A stretch of 64,000 nucleotides of DNA from Jaltomata sinuosa (taxonomy: Eukaryota; Streptophyta; Magnoliopsida; Solanales; Solanaceae), in NCBI GenBank assembly GCA_003996215.1, contig QJPP01000311.1, positions 496,001 through 560,000 on the forward strand, given 5' to 3'. Each line of letters begins with the position of its first letter. The first letter of the stretch is position 1. The position numbers and the translations under genes are program-made. The notes below the pieces were generated by a model. That model was not told where the DNA came from. It saw nothing but the letters and a program-made list of their open reading frames with translations, and did not search any database. This document shows, in pieces, positions 47,328 through 58,439 of the stretch.

Positions 47328-47872
47328 TGCTTTACTAATTCCTTGATGATCGATGAGTTTTTCTTAGCTAGCTAGGGCTGATGAGTAATTTTTGATGCCT
47401 AAATGAATTCTCAGAATAGGTATTTATAATGAGTGAGTGCATGCAATTTGTTTTCCTAATGTTATTCTATTTAGGGATGAGTTCAATCTAATCAATTGTC
47501 AGGTCATCATAATCCTAAACAAATTAGGTTTAGGTGGCTTTTACTATTCTCTTATTTTTATTGACTATTGAAGTGTTAAAATAATTATTTTCTTAGCTAG
47601 CTAAAATCCTAGCTAGGTTTGATGCCTAAATGGCTTTTGAGTAAGTGTTTATTGCGATTTGCGTTCTCTTTTCCCATTCTTATTCAACTTGGGAATGTTA
47701 GCATCTCTTTGCGATAATTATTTTTGTTAATTATAGTATTCCTTGTATGGTAGAATACTTGTAGTGTAGCTAGGGACTTCATAAAAAGTTCCTAACAAAT
47801 ATTTTTATTTGATCAACAAAACCAAGAGAAGATACGAAATGTTGTGCCAGTACAATTGCTCCTTATTTAAAA
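47328..47872 (-). promoter_or_regulatory. Promoter of kinase pseudogene copy 3, tandemly duplicated
   Basis: TATA box TATAAATA on the minus strand at 47421-47428, about 95 bp before the ATG. The module from TTAGCTAGCTAGG to the GGGATGAG word repeats, diverged, at about 47595-47710, as it does upstream of the intact kinase. Confidence 0.65.
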
Positions 47873-48751
47873 GGGAAAAGGGTCAAAAATACCCCTCTAC
47901 TTTTAAAAAATGGCTACATTTACCGTCTGTCATACTATCTGGCTAAATATACCCCTCTCATCATCAAAGTTTTCACTTGTACCCCTCAATTGGATGGAAA
48001 TACTCAATTCAATAAACATAACCCGAATTTTAAAAAAAATCCTAATGAGTGGGGCGAGCGGTTATAGATTAGTTTTTCACTGTAAAATCCTATTTATTCA
48101 AGCTCTTTGACGTTGACTGTCACACACTTAATCAAATAATGCATTTAAAAAATGCACTCAGTAGATTTTTATTCCAAATAAATTAGGGGAGGGGGGATTT
48201 CTTAATATATTTACAATAATAATAAATATGTCTAGGTTCAAACTAAAATTGAATTAGCTATAATATATTTACAAATTTGAAGAAATTGACGCAATTTAAT
48301 CTTTTGATAAGTTTGGTTTTTGCAGCATTATTTAATTATTAGACTTGTGCCCTTAAACTTTTCGAAAAACTTGTGGCCTAAAAGAAACCATAAATATTTG
48401 TGCGAATATAAATCATCTCATTGAGATAAAACAAAAAACTTAAAGTTAAATTATTTTTTAATATAAAAAATATTATTATTTGAAACAAACTAAAAAGAAA
48501 AATACATCACATAAATTGAAACACATAATATAATATAATATTAACCATATTTTAAACATAAAATTTGCTTTATAATAGATTAAGATTTTTTTTAAATTCG
48601 GGTTATTTTTGTTGAATTGGGTATTTTCATCCAATTGAGGGGCACAAGTGAAAACTTTGGTGATGAGAGGGGTATATTTAGCCAGATAGTATGACGGAGG
48701 GTAAATGTAGCCAATTTTTGAAAGTAGAGGGATATTTTTGACCATTTTCCC
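47873..48751. mobile_element. MULE-type foldback element 6
   Basis: 879 bp with inverted arms of about 180 bp: left GGGAAAAGGGTCAAAAATAC, right inward GGGAAAATGGTCAAAAATAT. Perfect 9-bp duplication TATTTAAAA (47864-47872, 48752-48760). No transposase. Confidence 0.9.
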
Positions 48752-48779
48752 TATTTAAAACGAAACTGTAATTTTGTCA

Positions 48780-48935
48780 AAAAATAATTAGAGCTTATAC
48801 TATTTAGAGAATGTTATTCCACTAATCCTTTGCAATTTTAGTTTTGTAGTACTTATTAGTTTTTGGGATCTTATTGTCTTTTTTCAAATTAGTAAAAGTA
48901 TTAGTAATTCAAAATAGTATATTAATTCCACTCAA
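48780..48935 (-). repeat. Inverted fragment of the kinase-promoter block
   Basis: Reverse complement of about 10815-10930 in copy A (inverted words CACTAATCCTTTGCAATTTT and TAGTACTTATT). It lies upstream of minus-strand copy 3, as expected for an inverted array member. Confidence 0.65.
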
Positions 48936-48956
48936 ATCTTGGGCAACAACGTTAAA

Positions 48957-50277
48957 AACTTATAGAGGCTAACCCAGAGTACACAAACATATGCAATCGT
49001 CTAGTTATCGATCCTACAAGAATTTGATGAATTGATTATCTAATTTCAATTTTTATTTTAGCTATTCAGCAAGTAACAAATAATTGAGAGGAATTAAGGT
49101 TTGCTACGCTAAGTCTAACTAAAATTACTAATGAATGTAAAACAAGTCTAATATTTAATTGTTGTAATTCAGATGAGAGAAAGGATTTAGGGTCATGGTA
49201 ATATAACAATCCAGTTGAATTATCCAATCATACGCTTAAATGTTTTCCTGAGTTACTTGATAATACTTTATTGAGCATTTTTCCAACAACTCTAAGACTA
49301 CTCGACTATTCCTAACATCTAGAATCCTATGGTCATCGGTCGATAGTAAAGTTCATGTGATGTCGATCATCTGTATCAACTGAGCACGGCTAACGGGTAT
49401 ATTCCTATCCACGTTACCGAATCATTCCTCTTTCTCTATAAGGTTCACAATCAAGTCCTACTTTTTCTTATCACGCTCGCAGATTCTCTCTTTCGAGTCC
49501 AATTTACGCGTCACAGAAAGTATTCGATAATTGACTGGAGAATCAAATAATTAAGCTGAAGAAAAAGTAAATAACTTAATATTGTAAAATCTATATAAAA
49601 GTACGATTATCTAATATCAACCATCATATTCATACCATAACCTTAGATACTAGAAGTTTAGCTACTCATAACTTGATAACAAATCAATCAAATAATGAAT
49701 AACATAAGTTTAATGATTAAAGAAAGGAAAAATAAAGAAAAACCTACAAAGCTATTGTTCTTCCACCTCCCTCTGCATTCTCCGCTTGAATCCCCCTCAA
49801 AAATCATGTTTAGGATGTATTTTTAGAGTTCCTAAAAGTCTCAGGATAAAATTATTCTTAAAAATTAGACTACAAAATTGACCCAGAAATACACTGGTGC
49901 GAGACCCCAGGCTACGCCCAGTGCCTTGTACCAAACGAACGAGGCAATGACCTTTGATTCTTGGCTGCTTGTTGCTTAACTTCATTGGTGCAACTCCCAA
50001 GGCGACGCCCAGTGCGCCGCACCAAGTCATTTTTATGTTTTCATTAAAAAAAATTCACTTTAGGTTTTTGTACTTGGTTTTGCACCTTCCTAATTCCTAT
50101 TACTTTTGAGTTAGCGTATGTTTTTGACTTTCACTCAGACTTCAAATTATTACCATAGCCATTTTGTGCTAGAATCCCTCCATTCTTATTCTATACATCA
50201 CAAACAACCAACACAAGTATATGTCATAGAAATCAAAGCTCAAAATGACAATAAAAGCAAAATCTGAGGCAAATAGT
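48957..50277 (-). mobile_element. Ty3-gypsy-like LTR remnant with decayed primer site
   Basis: On the minus strand the sequence ends GGGTTAGCCTCTATAAG and is followed by TTTTTAACGTTGTTGCCC, a CpG-eroded form of the tRNA-Asp-type primer site seen at 37907. The body carries two GC-rich units with CACTGGGCGT (49895-49935, 49990-50030). The outer start is approximate and no target duplication was found. Confidence 0.5.
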
Positions 50278-50285
50278 TGATTTGA

Positions 50286-50742
50286 CATCCTGAATTTTGC
50301 ATTCCTTGTTTAAAGAAACGTGCACAAGACTTGTTTAAAGTTCCAACGAGCTAATCTATGAGCAATAGCCAATAAGTAGGTCTATAATTTTCTTAATGTA
50401 AATTTGCCAAGAAGAATTCTTGTGGATAATTGGAAATGGATCGGAAAAGAGACATGATTTTCTAGCATGATGCATGGATATGTAAGAATAAACACTATTA
50501 CTATTTAAGATTTTTTTTCACCACCAATGAATGAGAAATTTATATTATAAAATATAATTTTTCCATTCATTTTTTAGTGAACCGGCTTACTTGAAAAACA
50601 AATGGTTTAAAATAAATTCTCACTAAAACACTGGGAAGCTTTTCAGTTCTTACACTATCATTTTTTTTCACGGATTCAATCAAAATATCTCTGGAAATAA
50701 TTTCAATGGAAAAAATAGTAATTTTTTAGTAGTGAAATAATA
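50286..50742. repeat. Array flank sequence
   Basis: 50286-50480 matches 19790-20030 (TTTAAAGTTCCAAC, TTTTCTAGCATGAT). The rest is AT-rich. No gene. Confidence 0.5.
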
Positions 50743-51003
50743 CTCCATCAATTCATTTTTACTTGTGCTGATTGAATTTCACACATCCTTTATAAAATAA
50801 TAATTGACATGGGTATTTTTCTATAATAATCATATTCCTTGATGTTTAGTCTAAGGTCTTGAAAAATAATTTAGGAAATAACTAATTAATGTTAATAATA
50901 AAATATTTTAAAAAAATATTTTTCCCTTGATATGCTAAAAATGACTAATATGCGTAAAATATATTTTTAATATAATAAATAGGTAAAAAATGAACGAAGG
51001 GAA
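50743..51003. mobile_element. Stowaway-type MITE
   Basis: Left end CTCCATCAATTCATTTTTAC after TA. Right end near AAAAATGAACGAAGGGA is its diverged inverse. Right boundary approximate. Confidence 0.55.
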
Positions 51004-51094
51004 TAAAACTCTAATATCTCTACCATTATGGGGCCTCTTAATAATTATGCGGAAGATACTGCAATTTTCTAATACTGTGAATTGTAATCAACAA

Positions 51095-51526
51095 TAGGGT
51101 TGGCAAAATCAAATTCAACCCGCCCAATCCAACCCAATTCATTTAGGTTTGAGTTGGTTATTGACTCGCTTATTTGTTAGCTCAACTCATTTTAACCCAT
51201 TAAAAATTGGGTTGATATGTAACCCAAATTGACTTTTGAGAAATCTTGTCAATTTTTTTTTTATATGTTATATATAATTATAATAAAGAAAAAAAAAAAT
51301 TTATTAGATACTAAAAACTTATAAAATAACAAATAAAGTAATTAAAATTTTGTAAAAATTGGGCGGGTTGAGCTATGACCCGTTACTAACCCGTTATCTA
51401 AACCGTTTTGACCCAATCCATTTTGGCCCAAGCAAATTTGAGTTGGGTTGGATCTTGACCCGTTTATTGTCTTGACCCATTTTGACCCGTCCAAATTTAA
51501 CCCAATCCGCCCAATTATGACCCCTA
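51095..51526. mobile_element. hAT-type MITE 3
   Basis: 432 bp, ends TAGGGTTGGCAAAATC and (inward) TAGGGGTCATAATTGG. Perfect 8-bp duplication ATCAACAA (51087-51094, 51527-51534). The interior repeats GACCCATTTTGACCC-like words. The paralogous stretch at 20700-20745 lacks the insert. Confidence 0.9.
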
Positions 51527-52008
51527 ATCAACAATATGAAAAATGAAATACCAGTACTGCACTGACATGTTCAAATTTGATTTGGAAACTTGAAACACAT
51601 CCAATGAAATGCTCTCTTTTTCATATATTAGTTGTCACATTTTGCTTCTCGAAAATGAATTTGATTAATCTTTTTAAGTTAATTAAATTAAATTAATTTG
51701 GGATTTGATAACGAAGATTAGTCGTCCAATGTGAATTTTTGTTAGCAAATTTATACAGAAAATAAAAAGATGTCATTCATTAATTTCAGAAACATCGACT
51801 TTAATAATATGACCACAAATGAAAAAGACTTGATGTTATTGGGTCTTTGGAACAATTTCTTTTTCTCTTAGGAACATTTGGATGACCAGAAACCACAATC
51901 ATTTTAACAAAGAAACATACTAATTTCTTGACCCAAAACGGTATTAGTGGAGATAAAACCCTATAGAACTAACACATGTATAAATTATTTTTATAGCTAT
52001 ATCAACAG
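51527..52008. other. Array flank, no gene
   Basis: 51790-51990 matches 54600-54800 and 43980-44110 (CTTAGGAACATTTGGATGACC, shared with 54690). No coding content. Confidence 0.5.
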
Positions 52009-52237
52009 CTTCATTATCTCCGGCATTATGCATGCAAGAGCCCAAATATCAACAGCTTTACCATGAATTCCACACTCTACATATTCTAGGGATGCATATA
52101 GAAGAGTCCCTCTATGATGACTTATTGTATTTTTGAATTAAGCCATGCATAGTTCCGCCGACAACATACTCGAGCAAGAGGTTATAAGTGTGCTTACCAT
52201 TTTCAATGCTGACATCTTCTCTGAAGCACTTAACCAC
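52009..52237 (-). pseudogene. MAPKKK-like protein kinase pseudogene, copy 4 (internal deletion)
   Basis: Minus-strand remnant joining two distant parts of the kinase. The first (52237-52125) corresponds to intact residues of about 63-98 (VSIENGKHTYNLLLEY, then TMHGLIQ). The second (52124-52012) corresponds to about 178-214 (HRGTLLYAS, KAVDIWAL). The deletion removes the catalytic loop and the DFG motif entirely, and the N-terminus and C-lobe end are also missing. It is a relic that cannot encode a kinase. Its orientation agrees with copies 3 and 5, supporting an inverted sub-array. Confidence 0.8.
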
Positions 52238-53762
52238 ATATTTTTTTGGAGATATTTTTTTTTATTTTTGACGCTAAAAGATTTTTGACTATTTTTTTAG
52301 TAGTGAAATAATTATATTTAAATTGACTCAGAGAAAATTTTAGCTATGTTATTGACTTTCAAATGAAAGTAATATTTATTTATATGGCTAATCCAAATTA
52401 ATCAGTTAGCCATATTGTATTTGCAAATATAATATCTTGAATTATATTATCAAAAACTTTTTATACAAATCTAAAGAATTTTAATAGTTTAATTTAAAAT
52501 TCTAAGCTATTAAGTAAAATTCAGCCAAAAACTTAATTGAAGACTTGGAATAGAAATTTATCACATGCTTAATTTCACCATAACAATGAAATAATGAAGC
52601 ATTTTTATTTATTGAAAGGTCAAAATATCAATACCAGAAAATTCTGAAGTTTTAAAATATTAGTAGTAGTAACTTTTTGGCATTAATAGTAGTTTTTTGG
52701 CGGCTAGTAGGGCATTTGTCTGCAAAATTTAAATTTTTATTTATAACTTTACAAATGATCTCATTTGGAGATTCATCCAAGTTAAATAAAATTCCAATCA
52801 AATAAAATATTGGTGATGCAAAAATATGTATATAAACAAGAGAAAGCTAATGATAAGAAATCGATTTTAGGCTTTTAGCCCAAAATTTAATACTTATAAT
52901 ATTTTTCACTATTTTTTGATAGTCTTACGAGAAGTGGGTCTTCAAGAAGTGTTGCGACATATATTTTTTGGAACCCATTTCTCTTTCTTTTCGGTTGATC
53001 GCGAGAAATTGACTGAATGATTGACTCATGATAAGATGATGTTGAGCCTTTGGGTCAACCCAAAATGAAATGGTGTTTAAGTCCACGCGAACTCATACGG
53101 TTTCACATGTATCAAAAAAGAAAGGAAGGAATTAGTTGTATCCCGAAGCTATTAATAAGACCCAATATCACGTACGTAATGCTACTCAACCTTTCTTTGA
53201 AATTAAATAAAGCAAAAAACTGATTTCTTAGCTATGTTTTAATTTGACATGGGTATACCGTATACAACACAAACAAAAAATGAAGACTATGGTTAAAATT
53301 TAAATAATATAACCTACTGCCCTTTTACTGTGGTTATTGTAAAACCTCATGCATTCAATCCACTGATGTGTAACCATACCAAATAATTTGTTATACATCA
53401 TAACAAGAAGGGAGAGAGAGCTAGGCAAACTTGTTCCAACGACAAAGTGACAAGAGAGTATTTGGTAGGGTTAAATCAATTGCACATGTTTTAATACTCA
53501 AAGAAAGCTTAAATTGGAATCAAACAAGTTATAATCCAAAGTTCCAGCCACACATATTTACCAAAAAGAAACTGACTTAGACACAACTTTACTCTTAAAT
53601 ATAGTCCTTCAAACAAATAGCTAAACAAAAGCAAAATAATCATCTTCAGCAGTGAAGAAGATTCAATTAATAGAGGAGGTCGTGAAGATATTGAATTGGA
53701 CAATATTTTTATTCACAGATTTGAAGAAAACAAAAGCTTAGCCCAATTTGAACACTTAGCAC
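52238..53762. other. Gene-free AT-rich interval
   Basis: About 1.5 kb with no recognisable gene. GC content rises slightly at 52920-53100. Short ORFs such as 53509-53703 (minus) show no motif. I see no clear terminal repeats. Confidence 0.4.
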
Positions 53763-54300
53763 ATATTGAATCAGGTGATCAGGTGTCTAATAAAAATACT
53801 TTATAATGTGATCAGGTGCTCATTTAAATTAAACACATCATAATTTGAGGGTTTAAATGAAATTTACTTATAAATTTAAGATCGTTATATCTAGCCAACA
53901 TATTAAGACGACCAAAAAAATAGAGACAATGAAGATCCAATAACTTGTACAAAATTAAAATTGAAAAGGATTAGTGGAGTAACATTCTCTAAATAGTATT
54001 TTTTGCTAAAATACAATTTTATTTGAAATGATGAGCAACTTGCAATTGGGTGGACACAACATTGTTCATAACACAATATACATATGGAACGCATGATACT
54101 CTAAAACTAGCTAGTTATTTTAAAGATTTAATAATATATACAAGAAACAATTAATAAGAATAATTAATTATTGCAAGGATACACTAACATATACGAGTAT
54201 TATACAATGTCCAAGTTGAATCCCTAGGTTCAGTCCCTCTAAATTTTAGAATTTGTGGTTAGTCTAGATTGTTCATGATGTTTTCCATCATAATAAATCA
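53763..54300 (+). repeat. Duplicated kinase-promoter block, copy C
   Basis: Matches copy A from TAATAAAAATACTTTATAATG through ATATGGAACGCATGATACTC and on to TAGTCTAGATTGTTCATGAT. It reads in the plus direction but is followed by 3'-flank sequence of the minus-strand kinase, so a junction between inverted array members lies near 54300. Confidence 0.75.
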
Positions 54301-55389
54301 TAATTAGAAAAAGGAATCATGCACTATTTAGGAATTAATTAAGTTTGCACTTTGAATCAATTAAATTATTACACTAATTCAGTTTTTATGGAGTTGTTCT
54401 CTCCAAAAGTTTTACTCCCATTGGTACTTGGAATTCCAGCGGAGCAATCTCTTGAATTGTATTTATACTCTTCGTCTTCTTCACATCTTTTGATTGCGGT
54501 GTATAGTTCTAGAGAGTTATTTCATCTTCTATTATGCATTATATGATCATATTTATAGCTAGCCACTATAACAATACCCAAGATTGGATCAAATGATCAA
54601 TTCAATCATTTGTTTCATAAACATTGGCTTCAATAATTTCATCTCGACACAAGACTTGACGTCGTTTGGTCTTTGGAACAATTTCTTTTTCTCTTAGGAG
54701 CATTTGGATGACCAGAAACCACAATCATTTTAACAAATAAACCTACCCAAAACACTACCGGTGGAGATAAAATTCTATAGAACTAACACATGTGTAAATC
54801 ATTTTTATAGCTATAGCCATAAAAGTTACGAGTAATTATTATTCAAGAGCCATCTGTGTTCGAGATACAAGATTTATACCCCAAAAAAGAAAGAGATGTT
54901 CTTCTAAAGACAGACTAAAAAAGAAAGTAAGAAAAACAAATTGAAGCTGAGAGAGTAATGTTTTAACTCAGAACTCGACCAAGAAACAATAGAGACGCAA
55001 AAATCTATCACATAATACTTAGTGTAGTGGAGACAAAACACATTCCTTTTAGCTCAATATATAGTAACATACTTAAATGAAAAAATTTCATAAAGATATA
55101 AATACTGTAGAATTAATACATGTATAAATCTTTTTAAATTTAGAATTGAAAGAGCTGGACCTGATCATATATCTTGTTCACAAGTTGCCTATATATATAC
55201 CACCATCTAAATCATATAGACAGATCAAGCTAGGTATTTCATTTACATCGAACTTAAGTCATCAGCTGCATATATATACTAGCTTAGCTTCCTATATATA
55301 ATATATATTTAAGATATATACTAATCCAGTTTCAATCTGTTGGTCTTGATCACTTGAGTAGTTGAGCTCCATCATATATGTAAGTCTCC
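54301..55389 (-). repeat. Kinase 3' flank, intact copy
   Basis: Sequence downstream of the minus-strand stop. 54545-54960 parallels 43918-44600, and 54960-55385 parallels 44580-46400 without the MULE insert. Bases 54984-54995 (CCAAGAAACAAT) are the empty target site. Confidence 0.75.
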
Positions 55390-56388
55390 TCAATTCATTC
55401 CTAGTACTTCGTCTTCTGATCTATCCTTTGCCTTATTATTATTATTATTAGTTTCTGGAAGACTAACATTAATTGTTGAGAACAAGTGCTCAGTAGAAAC
55501 CAATGTTTTGGGGCCTGCATGACCAAAAGGCCCATCATCCATCTTCTTGTAAACATTGCTCTTGATGAATGAATGATTAAGTAGCATCTCTGTATTCCAT
55601 CTCCAATTATGATCCCTCTCCAAACACTTTCTTAAAAAGTCATTCAAATCATTAGATATATTATCAGGAATCTCCGGTTTTTCATGTGCAATCTTCAATT
55701 CTAATTCCTCTCTACTTTTACAGTCCGACCATAGCCGCCTCCCAGTGATCATCTCCACCACTATGCATCCAAGTGCCCAAATATCAACCGCTTTGCCATA
55801 AATCCCACATGTTACAGATTCCGGGGATGCGTATAGCAGAGTCCCTCTACGGCGACGATGCTTCTTCAAGTCGAATGATCTGTCCCAACATGTGTGTGTT
55901 TCATTTGATCTCAACGACACCCCAAAATCAGCCAACTTCAAATTCGCAATATAATGTCGTCCGCGAGGAAAAACAAGTATATTCTTCGGTTTCAAATCGC
56001 AGTGGATAAACCCTTTACGATGAACCTGCAAAATTCCAGCTAAGAGCTGAAAAGCATAGTATGCAACCTCTAATTCTCCGAGCATCGTCGTCGGACTTTG
56101 AATTAAATCATGCAAAGTCCCACCGGCAGCATACTCGAGCAAGAGGTTATAAGTGCGTTTTCCATCTTCGACGCTTACGTCTTCTCCGAAGCACTTAACT
56201 ATGTACTCCGACCCTCTCAATGCATGCAATATTTGTCCTTCCGCTCGGAGAGAATACGAACGGCCAAGTTCCGCAGATTTCACAGCTGCAGATAATGTAA
56301 ATGGCGAACGATATTCCATTATCGGAGTTGCAAGAGACACCATACCATAAGAACCAGCGCCCAACACCTTAAGCTTTTTCCAGTACAT
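55390..56388 (-). CDS. MAPKKK-like Ser/Thr protein kinase, intact, single exon
   Basis: 332 residues, mostly kinase domain, resembling the small MAPKKK17/18-type MEKK kinases of plants that start MAP-kinase cascades in stress and hormone signalling. Visible are the glycine loop GAGSYGMV (10-17), ATP lysine K37 in AAVK, helix-C E50, catalytic loop HCDLKPKN (129-136), DFG (154-156), SPE (188-190) and DIWALGC (202-208). All catalytic residues are present, so an active enzyme is expected. The C-terminal tail holds five Asn (314-318) encoded by an AAT microsatellite. A TATA box lies about 95-102 bp upstream of the start. It is the only intact member of the local array. The exact subfamily and substrate are inference. 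Confidence 0.92.
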   Translation of the reverse strand: MYWKKLKVLGAGSYGMVSLATPIMEYRSPFTLSAAVKSAELGRSYSLRAEGQILHALRGSEYIVKCFGEDVSVEDGKRTYNLLLEYAAGGTLHDLIQSPTTMLGELEVAYYAFQLLAGILQVHRKGFIHCDLKPKNILVFPRGRHYIANLKLADFGVSLRSNETHTCWDRSFDLKKHRRRRGTLLYASPESVTCGIYGKAVDIWALGCIVVEMITGRRLWSDCKSREELELKIAHEKPEIPDNISNDLNDFLRKCLERDHNWRWNTEMLLNHSFIKSNVYKKMDDGPFGHAGPKTLVSTEHLFSTINVSLPETNNNNNKAKDRSEDEVLGMN

Positions 56389-56760
56389 ACTTTACAAATT
56401 TCTTGATGATCGAAGAGTTTTTCTTAGCTAGCTAGGGTTGATGAGTAGTTTTTGATGCCTAAAAATGGCTTCTCAGAGTAGGTATTTATAATGAGTGAGT
56501 GCAGTTTGTATTCCTAATGTTAGTCTATTTGGGAATGAGTTCAATCCATTGTCAGGTCATCATAATCCTAAACAAATTCGGTTTACGTGTAAGAATAATT
56601 ATTTTCTTAGCTAGCTAAAACCCTAGCTAAGTTTGATGAGTAGTGGTTTTGATGCCTAAATGGCTTTTGAGTAAGTGTTTATCTATATATTGCGATTTGT
56701 GTTCTCTTTTCCCATTCTTATTCTACTTGGGAATGTTATTCATTATATTATATTATTCCT
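56389..56760 (-). promoter_or_regulatory. Kinase promoter, tandemly duplicated
   Basis: TATA box TATAAATA on the minus strand at 56483-56490. The module 56400-56590 (GCTAGCTAGGGTTGATGAGT, GATGCCTAAAAATGGCTT, GGGAATGAG) is repeated, diverged, at about 56605-56740 (GATGCCTAAATGGCTTTTGAG, TACTTGGGAATG). The outer copy has TATATAT where the inner copy has TATTTATA. Confidence 0.65.
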
Positions 56761-57546
56761 TGTATGTCAGAATGTTGATTTGTAGAATAATTATTTCTAT
56801 AATAAATTATAAGAACTGACTATAAGCGGCTATCTGGTATCTAGTGTTATTTCTACGGTTTTAAGCTAACTAAATTGTCCAAACTAGATGAATTTATGAA
56901 CATATATACAACTGTATATATAACGATGTGAAGAAAATTGTCTTAAATATAAGGACAACCAACATTGTTTGAAAGATCTAAAACCAAAATTTTAATTGAT
57001 TTCAAAATCTTTAATATTAGAAAATAACTAAATTATAATTTATCTAATATAAATTAATTTTAAATGATAAAAAGGTCAATCGACATTCATAATAGGATTT
57101 CATAGTTTTATAATCGTATAGATTTAATGAAGATGACTAAAAAAAAACGAAGAGAGTGGATAATAAGAACACTTAATTAATTAAAAAAAACTTAAAGTAT
57201 ATATGTTATGCTTCTCTATTGTTTGTTCAATTCTCAGATTGTATAATTAAAAAGAAGAAGGAAATCAACGTAAGTAATAATGCAAAAATGAATTTAGATC
57301 TTTTAAAAAATATATCTTGTACACGCTTATAGTGAACTTTTTTTTATGAAGAATTAGTTAGTTTAATAAAGAAATGATTTCTTCAAGGTAATAAAATCTT
57401 AACCGATTCTAATAAAAGTCTTAAATATTAGAAGTTTTCACAAATAAGAATAGATTTAATAGTTATAATTTTAATTAATTTAAAATTTTAAAATATTAAG
57501 ATAATAATTTCATTCAAACTAAAATCTAATTTAATAGTTATATATC
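56761..57546. other. Gene-free AT-rich interval
   Basis: No recognisable coding or repeat structure. A/T runs and short words such as TTTAATAGTTATA occur twice near the MULE-type target. Confidence 0.4.
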
Positions 57547-58439
57547 GAGTCAATTTCTCAAATGGTCATTGAACTTGTGCAAACATCCCACTAAAGTAAC
57601 TTTTATTTTTTTTAGGAAAATATGGTCATTGAATTATGTACATCTTCCCAAATAACTTGAAACTAATAAATAATTAAGGATATGTTGGGAAGCCACTAGA
57701 AAATTGGAATTGGGTGTAGCTGAATATAATTAACAGTTTGGTATGACTTGCAATATAAAATAACAAGTCAATACTACTAAAACAAATAAATTAAAATATA
57801 TAATATAACATAAATTCAAAATTAAAAAAAATACAATACTCTTATATCAAATTCCAATATAACATAAAATAAGTTTCACCATAACCTAAGTAAATATAAT
57901 ACAAAAGGGAAAAATAAGCTTATAATCTCATTCAATAATGAAATTCTACTTTAATTCAAACATTAAAATAATAATGCAGTTATGCGCTAAATTAAGAAAA
58001 TAAAAAATACGAGCAATTATATTGAATCATAAGAATTATAGGTTGGGAAATAAGAAGAAAAGAAGAAAGATAAATAATGTAAATGAAATAATTAAAAAAT
58101 AATTTCTTTTAAAAAGTAAAAATAAAAAATAAACTAAAATAATAGAAATTAAAAATAAATTAAAAAGAAAATAAATTAAAAAGTAACTTTGTAATTACTT
58201 TCAATTCTCAATTACACCCTTCCAATAATACCTAATTCTCCTCTAAGTTGGTAATTACTTGATAATTAAACCCAATTTTAATTTTCTTGTGGCTTTTCAA
58301 AATGCCCTTAACTATTTCTTAATTTCACCTTAGTTTGGAAAGATGCACATAGTTCAGTGATCATATTTTTTTAAAAAAAATAAAAGTTACTTTAGTGAGA
58401 TATTTGCACAAGTTCAGTGAGCATTTAAGGAATTGACTC
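57547..58439. mobile_element. MULE-type foldback element 7
   Basis: 893 bp. Left end GAGTCAATTTCTCAAATGG, right inward GAGTCAATTCCTTAAATGC, arms of about 110 bp sharing CACTAAAGTAACTTTTATTT. Flanks TTATATATC (57538-57546) and TTATATATT (58440-58448) form a 9-bp duplication with one mismatch. No transposase. Confidence 0.8.
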
